From NCBI RefSeq assembly GCF_037975215.1, contig NZ_CP150239.1, positions 1,154,001 to 1,218,000 of the forward strand: a stretch of DNA of 64,000 nt, written 5' to 3'. Position 1 is the stretch's first letter, and each line of letters opens with the position of its first letter. The DNA is from Solibacillus sp. FSL R5-0449. Lineage in GTDB: Bacteria > Bacillota > Bacilli > Bacillales_A > Planococcaceae. Below the pieces are notes generated by a model. That model was not told where the DNA came from. It ran no database searches and worked only from the letters and a program-made list of their open reading frames with translations. The translations under genes and the position numbers were made by a program. Of the stretch, positions 53,145 through 61,212 are shown piece by piece.

Positions 53145-53757
53145 ATATACGCCTCCTTTTTAATAGTATCAATGTACTAGTTCTATATCTAATTCATTAA
53201 TTCCTTCTATTTGTAGGAAATAAGAAAATAAAGTCGATTTATCATTTCAACTATGTGATTAAATCGCCTTTATTCTAATGAAATCACACCGAATATCGAT
53301 ATAAAAAAGACCAAAAGAAAAAGGTCAACCAGAAAAATCTGGATTACCTTATATTCCGAACAGGCGAGTTTCTCTTATAAGGATTAAAGCTCATTTTAAA
53401 GTGAACTTATATTAACAAGTGAATATGAAAATGATTAAAGCATCTTGAAATTTCAGGGTGCTTTTATTGTTTTTTAGGAAATGAGAAACATTTCACATTA
53501 CTTTCACACTTTAGTGCGCGAATAACATTTACTCAATGTAATGTTGTAAAGCTCGAAAGGAATAAGTATCATAAAGAGTTGGTATAACTGAATTTATATA
53601 GACTTCTAGAGGTTAACAGAATATAAGTTATGTTAATGTCTATTTATTATGTAGTTCCAATTAAAAAGCATCAAATTATTAAAAGTTAAGCTAATCTATA
53701 TGTTATTAAACAGAAAAGGGATATACTGTAAATATACTTTTGAAGGTAGGTGTAAAT
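53145..53757. other. 613-bp AT-rich intergenic region
   Basis: No ORF with coding character was found. It holds a hairpin at about 53230-53276 (AGTCGATTTA/TAAATCGCCT), a terminator-like hairpin at about 53440-53467 (GCATCTTGAAATTTCAGGGTGC then TTTTATTG) and the probable promoter region of the next small gene. The terminator suggests a lost gene upstream. Confidence 0.5.
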
Positions 53758-54099
53758 ATGGGATTTTTAAATAAAGTCTTTGATTTTTTAAATCAAGGTA
53801 GTGGTGGAGAAAATGAACCTCCTCATTATTTCGAATTTAATTATGAGTATGAAAATAAGGCTTATGGTGATGATGGTTGGAAAAAATATAGAATAGATAT
53901 TAAGGTAGAATTTAATTGGGATGAAAACAAGGGGATATACGAAATTAACTCATATGCTAGTTCTCCAGATGGATTTACAGATGTAGAAATCCCCGATTAT
54001 AAACAGTTCGAAAATGATGTAAATATAGATTTGCAAAATATGAATATTCAACCGATTTATATTCCCGATATTGATGAGTGGAATTTTTATACTAATTAA
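53758..54099 (+). CDS. Small acidic protein of unknown function
   Basis: A 113-residue protein starting at the ATG at 53758 behind GAAGGTAGG; an earlier TTG overlaps the ribosome binding site. The N-terminus (MGFLNKVFDFLNQG) is amphipathic and the rest is rich in aromatic and acidic residues (PHYFEFNYEYENKAYGDDGW, ending DIDEWNFYTN). No motif or family was recognised. It is isolated between the ATPase gene and the terminase region. Small acidic proteins in such elements can be antirestriction or inhibitor proteins, but nothing here proves it. Confidence 0.6.
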   Translation: MGFLNKVFDFLNQGSGGENEPPHYFEFNYEYENKAYGDDGWKKYRIDIKVEFNWDENKGIYEINSYASSPDGFTDVEIPDYKQFENDVNIDLQNMNIQPIYIPDIDEWNFYTN

Positions 54100-54261
54100 A
54101 TTGTACAGAGAAATAAATATGGCAGACTTGTGGCAGTAAGTTGGCAGTCTTTTTCGAAATGAACGTGCTATTATAGTAGTATGTAATATGTATAACAACA
54201 TAACGACAGGCGATGTGGCTCATGCTGCGTCGTCTTTTTTTATTGCAATTATTATTTTATA

Positions 54262-54370
54262 AAAATAAAAGTGGGTCCTTCTGGCAATATTTGAAAAGCC
54301 TGCGGGTCTCGCGAACCCCAGAAACGATCTAGATATATGCCGGAAAATAACGTTCCTTCCACCCGGCTAG
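54262..54370. other. Possible phage cos region
   Basis: Just upstream of the small terminase gene lie GCGGGTCTCGCGAACCCC (near-palindromic around TCGCGA) and, further on, GCCGGAAAATAACG. Similar GC-rich CTCGCGGGTT-type and TTCCGG-type segments mark cohesive-end sites of lambda-like phages with Nu1/GpA terminases. The region is 38 bp or more from any gene. Assignment is by position and resemblance only. Confidence 0.4.
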
Positions 54371-54407
54371 CAAAATCAAAGTTATATTTGAGAAATGAGG
54401 TGTGCAA

Positions 54408-54995
54408 ATGTCGAGTACTGGAAAAACAAAATTAGATGAAAGAACCATAGTAAACACAAAAGCACTCGCCAAAATGTTTAATATGACGGAGAGAAATGTT
54501 CGCTATTTAGTTGAAGAGGGAATTATTGCTCGTGTAAATCATGGACGCTACGATCTAATCGATACAGTAAGCAGATACATCACATTTTTAAAAATGTCGA
54601 ACGATGGTTTAGATGAGTCGAAGGTTCAGGAGTCTCTAGAATACGAAAAATGGTTGCATGAAAAAGCCAAGCGTGAAAAAGCAGAAATTGAGTTATCACA
54701 TTTAAAGAAAGAAATGCACAAAGCAGATGAGATAGAGAAAGTTCTAAATCATATGCTTACCTCGTTTCGTTCTAAGATGCTTTCGCTCCCTTCAAAAACT
54801 GCTTTGCTTTTGGCTAGTAAAGATGATCCAAAAGAAATTGAAGCACTTCTTGAACGCGATATATATGAAGCATTAGCTGAACTAGCTGATTACGAGCCTT
54901 CCTTATTCTTTGAAGAGGATGACGTTGAAGATTTAGATATGGATATGGTAGGTGAGGACGATGGTACAGAAACAGACGTTGAACCTGTTTCGTAA
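54408..54995 (+). CDS. Phage terminase small subunit (Nu1 family)
   Basis: A 195-residue DNA-packaging protein starting at the ATG at 54408 behind GAGGTG. The N-terminal winged helix-turn-helix (VNTKALAKMFNMTERNVRYL, VEEGII) recognises the packaging site, and a charged coiled coil (about 75-110) and acidic C-terminal tail follow, as in lambda Nu1-like proteins. The reading frame is complete. It overlaps the large-subunit gene by 35 bp. It is the only structural or packaging gene of the prophage that remains whole. Confidence 0.85.
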   Translation: MSSTGKTKLDERTIVNTKALAKMFNMTERNVRYLVEEGIIARVNHGRYDLIDTVSRYITFLKMSNDGLDESKVQESLEYEKWLHEKAKREKAEIELSHLKKEMHKADEIEKVLNHMLTSFRSKMLSLPSKTALLLASKDDPKEIEALLERDIYEALAELADYEPSLFFEEDDVEDLDMDMVGEDDGTETDVEPVS

Positions 54996-55557
54996 AGTTG
55001 CTGGGGTTGTTGCTCCTCCACCAAAATTAACCGTTTCACAATGGGCAGATTCCCATCGTGTGCTTTCAAAAGAATCATCAGCAGAGCCAGGTAAATGGAA
55101 TACAGATCGTGCACCATATCAACGAGAAATTATGGACTCAATTAGTGACCCTGATACAGATGAAATTGTTGTTATGTCTTCTGCTCAGGTCGGTAAATCA
55201 GAGCTTATAAATAATATCATTGGTTACTACATTGATTATGATCCTTCCCCAATGCTTTTAATGCAGCCAACATTGGAAATGGCTGAAGCATATTCGAAAG
55301 ACCGAATTGCACCAATGATACGTGATACACCGACATTAACTAAAAAGGTAAATAGCCCGAAAGCAAAGGATGGCAATAATACTTTGCTACAAAAGAAATT
55401 TGCCGGCGGTCATTTAACATTAGTTGGTGCCAATTCTCCAGCGAGTTTAGCATCACGTCCAGTAAGGATTGTATTAGCGGATGAAGTTGACAGGTTCCCT
55501 TCCTCTGCAGGTACTGAAGGAGACCCATTTAATTGGGACGGAAACACTTGTCTATAG
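54961..55557 (+). pseudogene. Phage terminase large subunit (GpA family), 3' part deleted
   Basis: From the ATG at 54961 about 190 residues match the N-terminal ATPase of GpA-type terminases: PPPKLTVSQWADSHRVLSKE, the Walker A-like VVMSSAQVGKSELINNIIGY, LLMQPTLEMAEAYSKDRIAP and the Walker B region IVLADEVDRFPSSAGTEGDP. The similarity stops abruptly at 55525-55535, then nine unrelated codons run to a TAG. Full-length proteins are roughly 550-650 residues, so the C-terminal nuclease is missing. The sequence after the break is the 3' end of an endolysin gene in another frame. Confidence 0.88.
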
Positions 55558-56050
55558 CGATAAAAATAGTGCCGTGGCAAAAAGTATTACAGATGCGATT
55601 GCAAAAGCAAGCGGTTTAAAGAATCGTGGGGTCAAGATTCGTAAGGATATTGGTATTCTTAAAGGTACAAACAAGCCCTGCTACTTAATTGAAGTATGCT
55701 TTGTTAATGATAGTGTAGATGTTGCGTTGTATAAAAAGAATTTTGCTGCCATTTGCCAAGCAATTGCAGAAGAATTAGCAAAAGCAGTGGGTAAAACATT
55801 ATCGCCTTCCACAATTACTTCAAATGTCAAGGACAAGGAGACTCGTACATTGGATATTAACAGTCCAGCTTTAAATAACATTGTGAGTGATATTTTAGAT
55901 AGCAAGGGACAACGTGAAACCATTGTGAATTGTGCCATTGCTGAGGGCGCACATAAGTCTTGGCTTGATAAGTTAAATGACCGTACTATTACAAACGATG
56001 AAATTTTAGCATTGGCTGCTATGTCTATTGTGAATGTTAAAAAAAATTAA
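55534..56050 (+). pseudogene. 3' fragment of an N-acetylmuramoyl-L-alanine amidase endolysin
   Basis: Downstream of the junction one frame encodes GTETLVYSDKNSAVAKSITD, then LKNRGVKIRKDIGILKGTNK and YLIEVCFVNDSVDVALYKKN. This is the C-terminal half of an Amidase_3 catalytic domain, with a conserved Glu in IEVCFVND. The rest (to IVNVKKN) is a family-typical tail. The N-terminal half with the first zinc ligands is absent. No start codon belongs to it. In a complete prophage, tens of kilobases of structural genes would separate terminase from endolysin. Confidence 0.85.
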
Positions 56051-56321
56051 AGCCCGTTTCTACTGTATCAATCAAGTAGTAGCGGACTTTTTATTTTGAC
56101 AAAAATTAAATTGTTTTTAACTTAGTTCAACAATCGGTCCATATTGTGGAGCAACATTTTTTTGGGGGAGTGTAAAAAAAAGATGCAGATTTATAACGAT
56201 AAAAGAATGGCTATACAAGTTTTTATGCAAATTAAAGATCATACCCAGTAAGCAAAAAGCCCTTATATCAAGGGTTTAGGAGACTTGCATAAAATAGCGT
56301 ATAAACAATGTTCCATAAAAA

Positions 56322-56362
56322 AACAGACAAACGTTGATTTAATAACGTTTGTCTGTTTTTTT
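56322..56362 (+). terminator. Strong hairpin terminator
   Basis: ACAGACAAACGTT pairs with AACGTTTGTCTGT, followed by eight T. No intact gene ends just upstream; the 56.05-56.54 kb stretch otherwise holds only a short CCCTT/AAGGG hairpin near 56255 and no ORF I can support. Confidence 0.75.
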
Positions 56363-56544
56363 TGCGTCCCCAAACTTACATTTGGGAACGTTATTAGATA
56401 TATTTTGGTATAGATTATAAATACACGTTAGTCCAATAATTTTTTAGTTTTGCTGTCTGTACCCCATAGAGAAATTGTAAAATACTTTTCTTCATTCAAA
56501 ATTCCTTGAGTACAAAATTTCCAAAATATTAGCAAAGCCTTGAA

Positions 56545-56874
56545 TTAAGATAGTATTTTTTCAAGTTCAATTTTTTTATCTACATATAAGTCGATACAGT
56601 ATTCTAAAATTTCATCAAAATCCGCTAAATATTTTTTCCGTTTTGCCACAGGTTTTTTCTTTATCAACTCTTTTAAATTCGCTCTTAAGGTATGCTCTAA
56701 CCCATTTTCGTATTTTTGGAGGTAACGAAGTGCATTCTCTAAATACTCAAGCGACATTTGTCTGTATAAAAGAGTTTTACCATCTAAGCCAATCCACTTC
56801 CCTTCTGATGCTGCTAAGAAGGGGAAAGAAGTTTCTAATAAAAGTTCCTCAATTTCTAAATCAGTTATTTCCAT
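56545..56874 (-). CDS. Small soluble protein, possibly an immunity protein
   Basis: A 109-residue acidic helical protein (MEITDLEIEELLLETSFPFL, YLADFDEILEYCIDLYVDKK). The family was not recognised. Its start lies 3 bp after the stop of a decayed upstream ORF on the same strand that looks like the C-terminal end of a larger protein. That arrangement (toxin tail followed by a small acidic protein) is typical of polymorphic toxin-immunity pairs, hence the tentative call. It marks the transition between the prophage remnant and host-like genes. Confidence 0.55.
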   Translation of the reverse strand: MEITDLEIEELLLETSFPFLAASEGKWIGLDGKTLLYRQMSLEYLENALRYLQKYENGLEHTLRANLKELIKKKPVAKRKKYLADFDEILEYCIDLYVDKKIELEKILS

Positions 56875-56877
56875 ATT

Positions 56878-57054
56878 TCAGACCTCTTTTCCTTTATTAT
56901 TTAACTGAAAAATTATGGAAGCTGTTTTTTCATCTTCCATATCTTGCAACAAGACCCTATAAATATTTCTCCCTAAATTACCAATAAAATCAATAGTATG
57001 TTTATTTAAGAAATATTCTTTTGGTAAATAAGACTTAAAACCCCACTTGTTAAA
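56878..57054 (-). pseudogene. Remnant C-terminal coding fragment upstream of the putative immunity gene
   Basis: A 58-codon open stretch without a start codon, preceded in frame by a stop. It reads WGFKSYLPKEYFLNKHTIDF then GNLGRNIYRVLLQDMEDEKT and ends NNKGKEV. Composition looks coding. The family was not recognised; it may be the end of a deleted toxin. Confidence 0.4.
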
Positions 57055-57235
57055 TCAATAAGAAACGTCACCAAAGCGATTTGGGACATTTTTTGTATTT
57101 AGCACGGGTTAATTCCCCTCCCATTACGAAATTGTAAGGTTATAATCGTTTACTTTTGTAAAAAAGTATAATACTATAATTAATGTACTCAAATTAGAGT
57201 ATATATAACAAAGAAATGGTAGGGATTATTCGTCT

Positions 57236-58381
57236 ATGAATTTTAAAAAGTTTACAAGGCATCAAGGATTTGGTGCATCGATATTTATGGGTGTGTTTTA
57301 TGCGGTGGCAATGCTTGTCATCTTTTTAATCGGCTACACGGCAATACCAGGGGAAATGGATCAATTAAAGATTGCGATTGTCAATGAAGACGCCGGAGAA
57401 TCAGGTGCACAAATTAGCGAGCAGCTAAGTGAAAGCTTGCCGTTCAAAATCGAAACAGATTATTCACATGACAATGCTTTACAAAAATTAGAGGATAATG
57501 ATATTTCATTATTAATTCATATTCCAGAAACATTTTCAGCGAATGCACAAAATGGTGAATCGGCTGAAATAAATTACACGGTCAATGAAGCATCTGCAAC
57601 GATGGTCGCTTCGTCGATGAGTTCAATTGTGAATGAAGTAAACAAACAATTAAGTGCAAGTTTCTCAACACAAACTGCACAAGGCATTTTAATGAATATG
57701 AATGTGCCGGAAGAACAAGCTGCTGCGATGGCGGAGCAAATTGAAAATGCCTATGTCGGTAATTATGTCATCATGAATGATGTGCCAGATGGTATGCATA
57801 ATACTATGCTACCAATGTTTTTAACGATGGTCAGCTATGTAGGGGCGATGATTGCAGCGATGCAACTTGTGCAAGTGTATAAACATCATCGTGGGAAAGA
57901 GTCACGCTTTAAGTTATTTGGTTATGTTCAATTATCAGCGTTGTTAATTGCGGTACTTTCAACAATTGCGGCTTTAATTACAGCGTATATTATTACAGAT
58001 TTAGATACAGCTGTTATGCTGAAAGTAGCAGGTCAGCAAGTTTTATTATATATGGCAGCATTTAATGTATGTGCAATCTTTACGTTCTTAATTGGCGAAG
58101 CCGGTATGATTATAAATATCCCAATATTACTTTCACAAACGATTGCCAATGGTGCAACGATACCACGTGAAATGATGTATGGCTATTTCGAGGTTGCCAG
58201 CTACATCACACCGATGTATTATTCAGTTAATGCGTATTTAGCCACGATGTTTGGTTCGACTGATGCGTCACCATTTATTTGGGGACTGGCTGCAGTAGGT
58301 GTTGGTGCGTTACTTATCAACTTACTGATTGTGACTGTATTACACAAAAAAGAGCCAAAGCCACGTTCGATCATTCAATAA
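57236..58381 (+). CDS. YhgE/DUF3533-type ABC-2-like membrane protein
   Basis: A 381-residue protein. One N-terminal membrane helix (about 16-36) is followed by an extracytoplasmic domain (to ~185) and five membrane helices at the C-terminus, as in YhgE/Pip and DUF3533 proteins of the ABC-2 permease superfamily. Short motifs are LKIAIVNEDAGESG and NDISLLIHIPETFS. No ATPase gene is adjacent. Related proteins function in export or secretion. It is paired with a PadR regulator gene 52 bp downstream, a frequent combination for stress-responsive exporters. Confidence 0.8.
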   Translation: MNFKKFTRHQGFGASIFMGVFYAVAMLVIFLIGYTAIPGEMDQLKIAIVNEDAGESGAQISEQLSESLPFKIETDYSHDNALQKLEDNDISLLIHIPETFSANAQNGESAEINYTVNEASATMVASSMSSIVNEVNKQLSASFSTQTAQGILMNMNVPEEQAAAMAEQIENAYVGNYVIMNDVPDGMHNTMLPMFLTMVSYVGAMIAAMQLVQVYKHHRGKESRFKLFGYVQLSALLIAVLSTIAALITAYIITDLDTAVMLKVAGQQVLLYMAAFNVCAIFTFLIGEAGMIINIPILLSQTIANGATIPREMMYGYFEVASYITPMYYSVNAYLATMFGSTDASPFIWGLAAVGVGALLINLLIVTVLHKKEPKPRSIIQ

Positions 58382-58387
58382 TCAATC

Positions 58388-58420
58388 AAGCTGCAATCTA
58401 CTCAGGTTGCAGCTTTTTTA
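58388..58420 (+). terminator. Hairpin between the permease and PadR genes
   Basis: AAGCTGCAA pairs with TTGCAGCTT, followed by TTTT. It would make PadR expression lower than that of the permease. Confidence 0.7.
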
Positions 58421-58433
58421 GGAGGAGAAAAGG

Positions 58434-58970
58434 TTGACGATTCAAATTTATATTTTGAGCAAGCTAATGGAGGGAGATAGTTATCCATATCAGCTGAAAA
58501 AAGGGTTATCGGAGCCAGTACCGTTTGATAAAATGGCGAATATTTCGGAAAGCAAATTGTATTATCATTTTGAATCATTAGCAAAACAAGGGTTAATTGT
58601 TTCTAAGGAAATTATTAAAGAAGATAATCGACCGGATAAACAGGTTTATGCGATTACAGAAAAAGGGCGCGTAGCATTAGCGAAAAAAATTTATACTGTA
58701 TTTGAAAAAGCGACAAAAATGTCAGAGGTCGTAATTGGCTTATTATTTGTGAAACATGTCGATGTAGAGCAAGTCATTAGTATTTTACAAGCTAAAAAGC
58801 GAAAGCTGGAACAAAATCATGAATTATTAGTGGACGTATTCAATCGAACAGTTGTCCCACAAGAACTTGAAGCGTCAGTTAATTTCGCGAATGAATACTT
58901 TATGGATTCGTTACAAAGAGAACTGGACTGGCATCAGCGTGTCATTGATTTAATTCAAAAAGAAAACTAG
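58434..58970 (+). CDS. PadR family transcriptional regulator
   Basis: A 178-residue regulator with a TTG start 6 nt after GGAGGAG. The N-terminal winged helix is typical of PadR (IYILSKLMEGDSYPYQLKKG, LYYHFESLAKQGLIVSKEII), and a C-terminal coiled-coil dimerisation domain (Vir_C-like, about 95-175) follows. It probably regulates the upstream YhgE-like gene. No operator palindrome was identified. Confidence 0.85.
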   Translation: MTIQIYILSKLMEGDSYPYQLKKGLSEPVPFDKMANISESKLYYHFESLAKQGLIVSKEIIKEDNRPDKQVYAITEKGRVALAKKIYTVFEKATKMSEVVIGLLFVKHVDVEQVISILQAKKRKLEQNHELLVDVFNRTVVPQELEASVNFANEYFMDSLQRELDWHQRVIDLIQKEN

Positions 58971-58974
58971 ATAA

Positions 58975-59283
58975 TATGGTCCCTTAGTCAAGGACAAATG
59001 AAAAAAAGGTTTAAGCTGATAAGAGATGGTTAGTCGGTGACCCGAAAGTGATTGAAAATATGTGGTATGAAGCGTATGTAGAATAAAGCCATTTGGGAGC
59101 AAGAGTATCCGAAAGGCACTGCGTTAGAGTCATTATTAGCACTCATGACAGAAAAATATAAACAATAACAAGCATGTATTTGAAATAATAGAACCCCTTA
59201 TTGGTCGATAGCAGTGAATATAATCGTCACTTATCAATTACCGATAAGGGGTTTTATAATAAATTTGAAAGGATTGATGAACA
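58975..59283. other. Decayed intergenic region with gene scraps and a terminator
   Basis: Short coding-looking scraps in different frames are visible (WLVGDPKVIENMWYEAYVE near 59026-59085 and IWEQEYPKGTALESLLALMT near 59090-59165), each ending in a stop. Neither has a start. They look like remains of one or more inactivated genes; the parent family was not recognised. Confidence 0.45.
59191..59258 (+). terminator. Long-stem terminator
   Basis: AACCCCTTATTGGT pairs with ACCGATAAGGGGTT around a 38-base insert, followed by TTAT. Confidence 0.65.
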
Positions 59284-59457
59284 ATGAATATTGCACTCTA
59301 GATTGTACAAATCCTACTAGGGTTCATGTTTTTAACGGCAGGATTGATGAAGGCATTTAATTATGCGAAAGCAAAGGAAAGTCTTCCTTAGGTGAAAGAT
59401 GTACCAAAAGGACTTGTAACGTCTGTATGGACTCCTGATAAAGCATATTCCATGTAG
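59284..59457 (+). pseudogene. Decayed DoxX-like membrane protein gene
   Basis: Behind GAAAGG and an ATG the frame reads MNIAL, stop, IVQILLGFMFLTAGLMKAFN, then YAKAKESLP, stop, VKDVPKGLVTS and soon a third stop. With Trp at the first two stops this is the N-terminal third of a DoxX family protein. Both internal stops are TAG where TGG would be expected. The remaining two thirds of the gene are missing. It is therefore a clear pseudogene. Confidence 0.7.
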
Positions 59458-59484
59458 AATAATCAAAAGAAATGTTATTAGGGT

Positions 59485-60096
59485 TTATAAAGGTTCCTCC
59501 ATGGTAGAAAGCGTTTTCTTAGTAGAAACCTTATATGGGGTGTATGTGTTTATTTTATAAATTTCTTCCGACAATTCTTCGAGAGTACAAGTAATTTCAT
59601 TTTTAAGCCAAGCATTAATAATCCCTAGTAAGGATGACATGGCGTAATGACTATAAATGTGTTTATTAATTTGAACATTATTCTTAAAATGAAATTCAAT
59701 ATTTTCACGACTATGTTTAATTAATAAATCGTATAACCGTTTATTAAAATCATCAGCTAAATTAGAATTAATAAGCGCCTGTAAATAAAATTTATTGTAA
59801 TCAACGTATTTTAATACGGTTACGACTGATGGATCTTTATCTTCAAAATTAATATTTGTTTCGCCGTTTTTAACAGGTAATAGTAATGCCCTCTCCATTT
59901 CTTCTAAAATAGTTTCCATAATTTCAATTAGTAGATGTTCTTTGTTCTCATAATGATCATAAAATGTAGACCGATTCACATCTGCTTCTGCAACGAGTTC
60001 CTTGATTGTAATCATGTCAAAAGATTTTTCATTTAATAGTCGAATAAAGGTATCTTTTAATATTTTTTTTGAACGCTTAATTCTTCGATCAATCAT
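59485..60096 (-). CDS. TetR family regulator
   Basis: A 203-residue regulator. The N-terminal helix-turn-helix is IKELVAEADVNRSTFYDHYE; the C-terminal ligand domain (about 75-190) resembles the TetR_C groups that sense small hydrophobic molecules. It is divergent from the first SDR gene, with a 195-bp intergenic region carrying an inverted repeat, so it probably controls that gene and itself. The last codons overlap no other gene. Confidence 0.85.
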   Translation of the reverse strand: MIDRRIKRSKKILKDTFIRLLNEKSFDMITIKELVAEADVNRSTFYDHYENKEHLLIEIMETILEEMERALLLPVKNGETNINFEDKDPSVVTVLKYVDYNKFYLQALINSNLADDFNKRLYDLLIKHSRENIEFHFKNNVQINKHIYSHYAMSSLLGIINAWLKNEITCTLEELSEEIYKINTYTPYKVSTKKTLSTMEEPL

Positions 60097-60121
60097 GCAT
60101 ACATCTCCTTCTTATAAATAA

Positions 60122-60146
60122 CCGACAATTAACGAATAGCTGTCGG
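60122..60146. promoter_or_regulatory. Inverted repeat between tetR and the SDR gene
   Basis: CCGACA at 60122-60127 pairs with TGTCGG at 60141-60146 across 13 bp, 26 bp upstream of the leftward tetR start. A candidate operator of the adjacent TetR protein. Confidence 0.45.
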
Positions 60147-60291
60147 AAAACCGTCAAAATAGAAATTGTTACTGATTGTTGTTAATAATATTGCTCTATA
60201 AAATCAAATTATAAGCCACTGTTGCTTATCTAGTATAATCATTTATTTAATCATGTGGTATTTAATAAATTATTTCAAGGAGGACATTATC

Positions 60292-61053
60292 ATGATGCAA
60301 TTATCAGGGCGAAAAATTATTGTGACTGGTGGAGCTAGTGGCATGGGACAAACTCTTGTTGAAGAATTACCAAAACTAGGTGCGCAAGTTGTAAGCTTAG
60401 ATTTGAATGAAGAGGCTGGTAGAGCAATTGCAGAAAAATCAGATGTGCAATTTGTTGCTTGTAATGTGACAGATGAAGCATCAGTAACCGATTCAATTCA
60501 AAAAGCAGTGGAATTATTAGGTGGCTTAGATGTTTTAGTGCATGCAGCTGGTATTGCACCGGCAAGCCCTGCTGAAAATATTACAGTAGATGGCTGGAAC
60601 ACAATGATGAATGTAAATGCTACAGGTACATTTTTATTAAATAAAGCTGTATTCCCGTATTTTAAAGAAAATGGTGGTGGCTCTATTTTAAATTTTGCAA
60701 GTGCATCAGGTGTAATTGGTTACCCAAATAAAGCACATTATGCGGCAAGTAAAGGAGCTGTTATTGCATGGAGCCGTTCTCTAGCGAGTGAATGGGGTAA
60801 ATATAATATTCGTGTAAATATGATTGCGCCTACAATTTGGACGCCAATGTATGATCAAACACGTGCAGGTATGACGCCTGAACAGCTTGCTAAACATGAT
60901 GAAATGACAAAATTTTCAATTCCGTTAGGTGGTAAATTAGGGGATCCTAAAAAAGATTTTTTACCGATTATGGCATTCTTATGCAGTGATGACGCACATT
61001 ATATGACAGGGCAAATTTTCGCAATTGATGGCGGTGCATTAATGTTACGTTAA
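60292..61053 (+). CDS. Short-chain dehydrogenase/reductase (SDR)
   Basis: A 253-residue classical SDR starting at the ATG at 60292, 8 nt after AAGGAGG. The cofactor motif is VTGGASGMGQTL with an acidic residue after the second strand (VVSLDLNEE), which favours NAD+. The HAAG motif corresponds to NNAG, and the catalytic residues are Ser in LNFASASGVIG and YAASK. The substrate is unknown. Neighbouring SDR and flavoprotein genes suggest oxidation of a cyclic or steroid-like alcohol. Confidence 0.88.
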   Translation: MMQLSGRKIIVTGGASGMGQTLVEELPKLGAQVVSLDLNEEAGRAIAEKSDVQFVACNVTDEASVTDSIQKAVELLGGLDVLVHAAGIAPASPAENITVDGWNTMMNVNATGTFLLNKAVFPYFKENGGGSILNFASASGVIGYPNKAHYAASKGAVIAWSRSLASEWGKYNIRVNMIAPTIWTPMYDQTRAGMTPEQLAKHDEMTKFSIPLGGKLGDPKKDFLPIMAFLCSDDAHYMTGQIFAIDGGALMLR

Positions 61054-61075
61054 AATTATAAAATAATTGTTGATT

Positions 61076-61115
61076 AAAGCCTATGAATTACGTAATCTCA
61101 TAGGCTTTATTTATT
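61076..61115 (+). terminator. Terminator of the first SDR gene
   Basis: AAAGCCTATGA pairs with TCATAGGCTTT, followed by ATTTATT. Confidence 0.75.
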
Positions 61116-61158
61116 GTAATACTCAACAACTTCAATTGACTGATTATTCTAAAGTTTA

Positions 61159-61164
61159 TATAAT
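61159..61164 (+). promoter_or_regulatory. -10 box of the second SDR operon
   Basis: A TATAAT hexamer with a TTGA-type -35 about 17 bp upstream, immediately before a TetR-type palindrome; a bound repressor would cover the transcription start. Confidence 0.6.
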
Positions 61165-61170
61165 CATATA

Positions 61171-61190
61171 AAACATACATATGTATGTTT
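61171..61190. promoter_or_regulatory. TetR-type operator palindrome
   Basis: AAACATACATATGTATGTTT is a perfect 20-bp palindrome of the ACATACAT-ATGTATGT kind bound by AcrR/QacR-like regulators. It lies between the -10 box and the ribosome binding site of the second SDR gene. Confidence 0.75.
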
Positions 61191-61212
61191 TGTGGATGGG
61201 AGGGATATAGTT

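Noticed and set aside
56090-56320. Additional gene or small RNA between the amidase fragment and the strong terminator
   Set aside because: No ORF, conserved RNA fold or promoter pair was convincing; only a short CCCTT/AAGGG hairpin was seen.
43918-57060. attL/attR pair of the integrated element
   Set aside because: TTGCCCAC repeats occur at the left end, but no matching core was found by eye at the right end.
58975-59170. A functional small gene upstream of the DoxX-like pseudogene
   Set aside because: Coding-like scraps are in different frames, lack starts and end quickly in stops.
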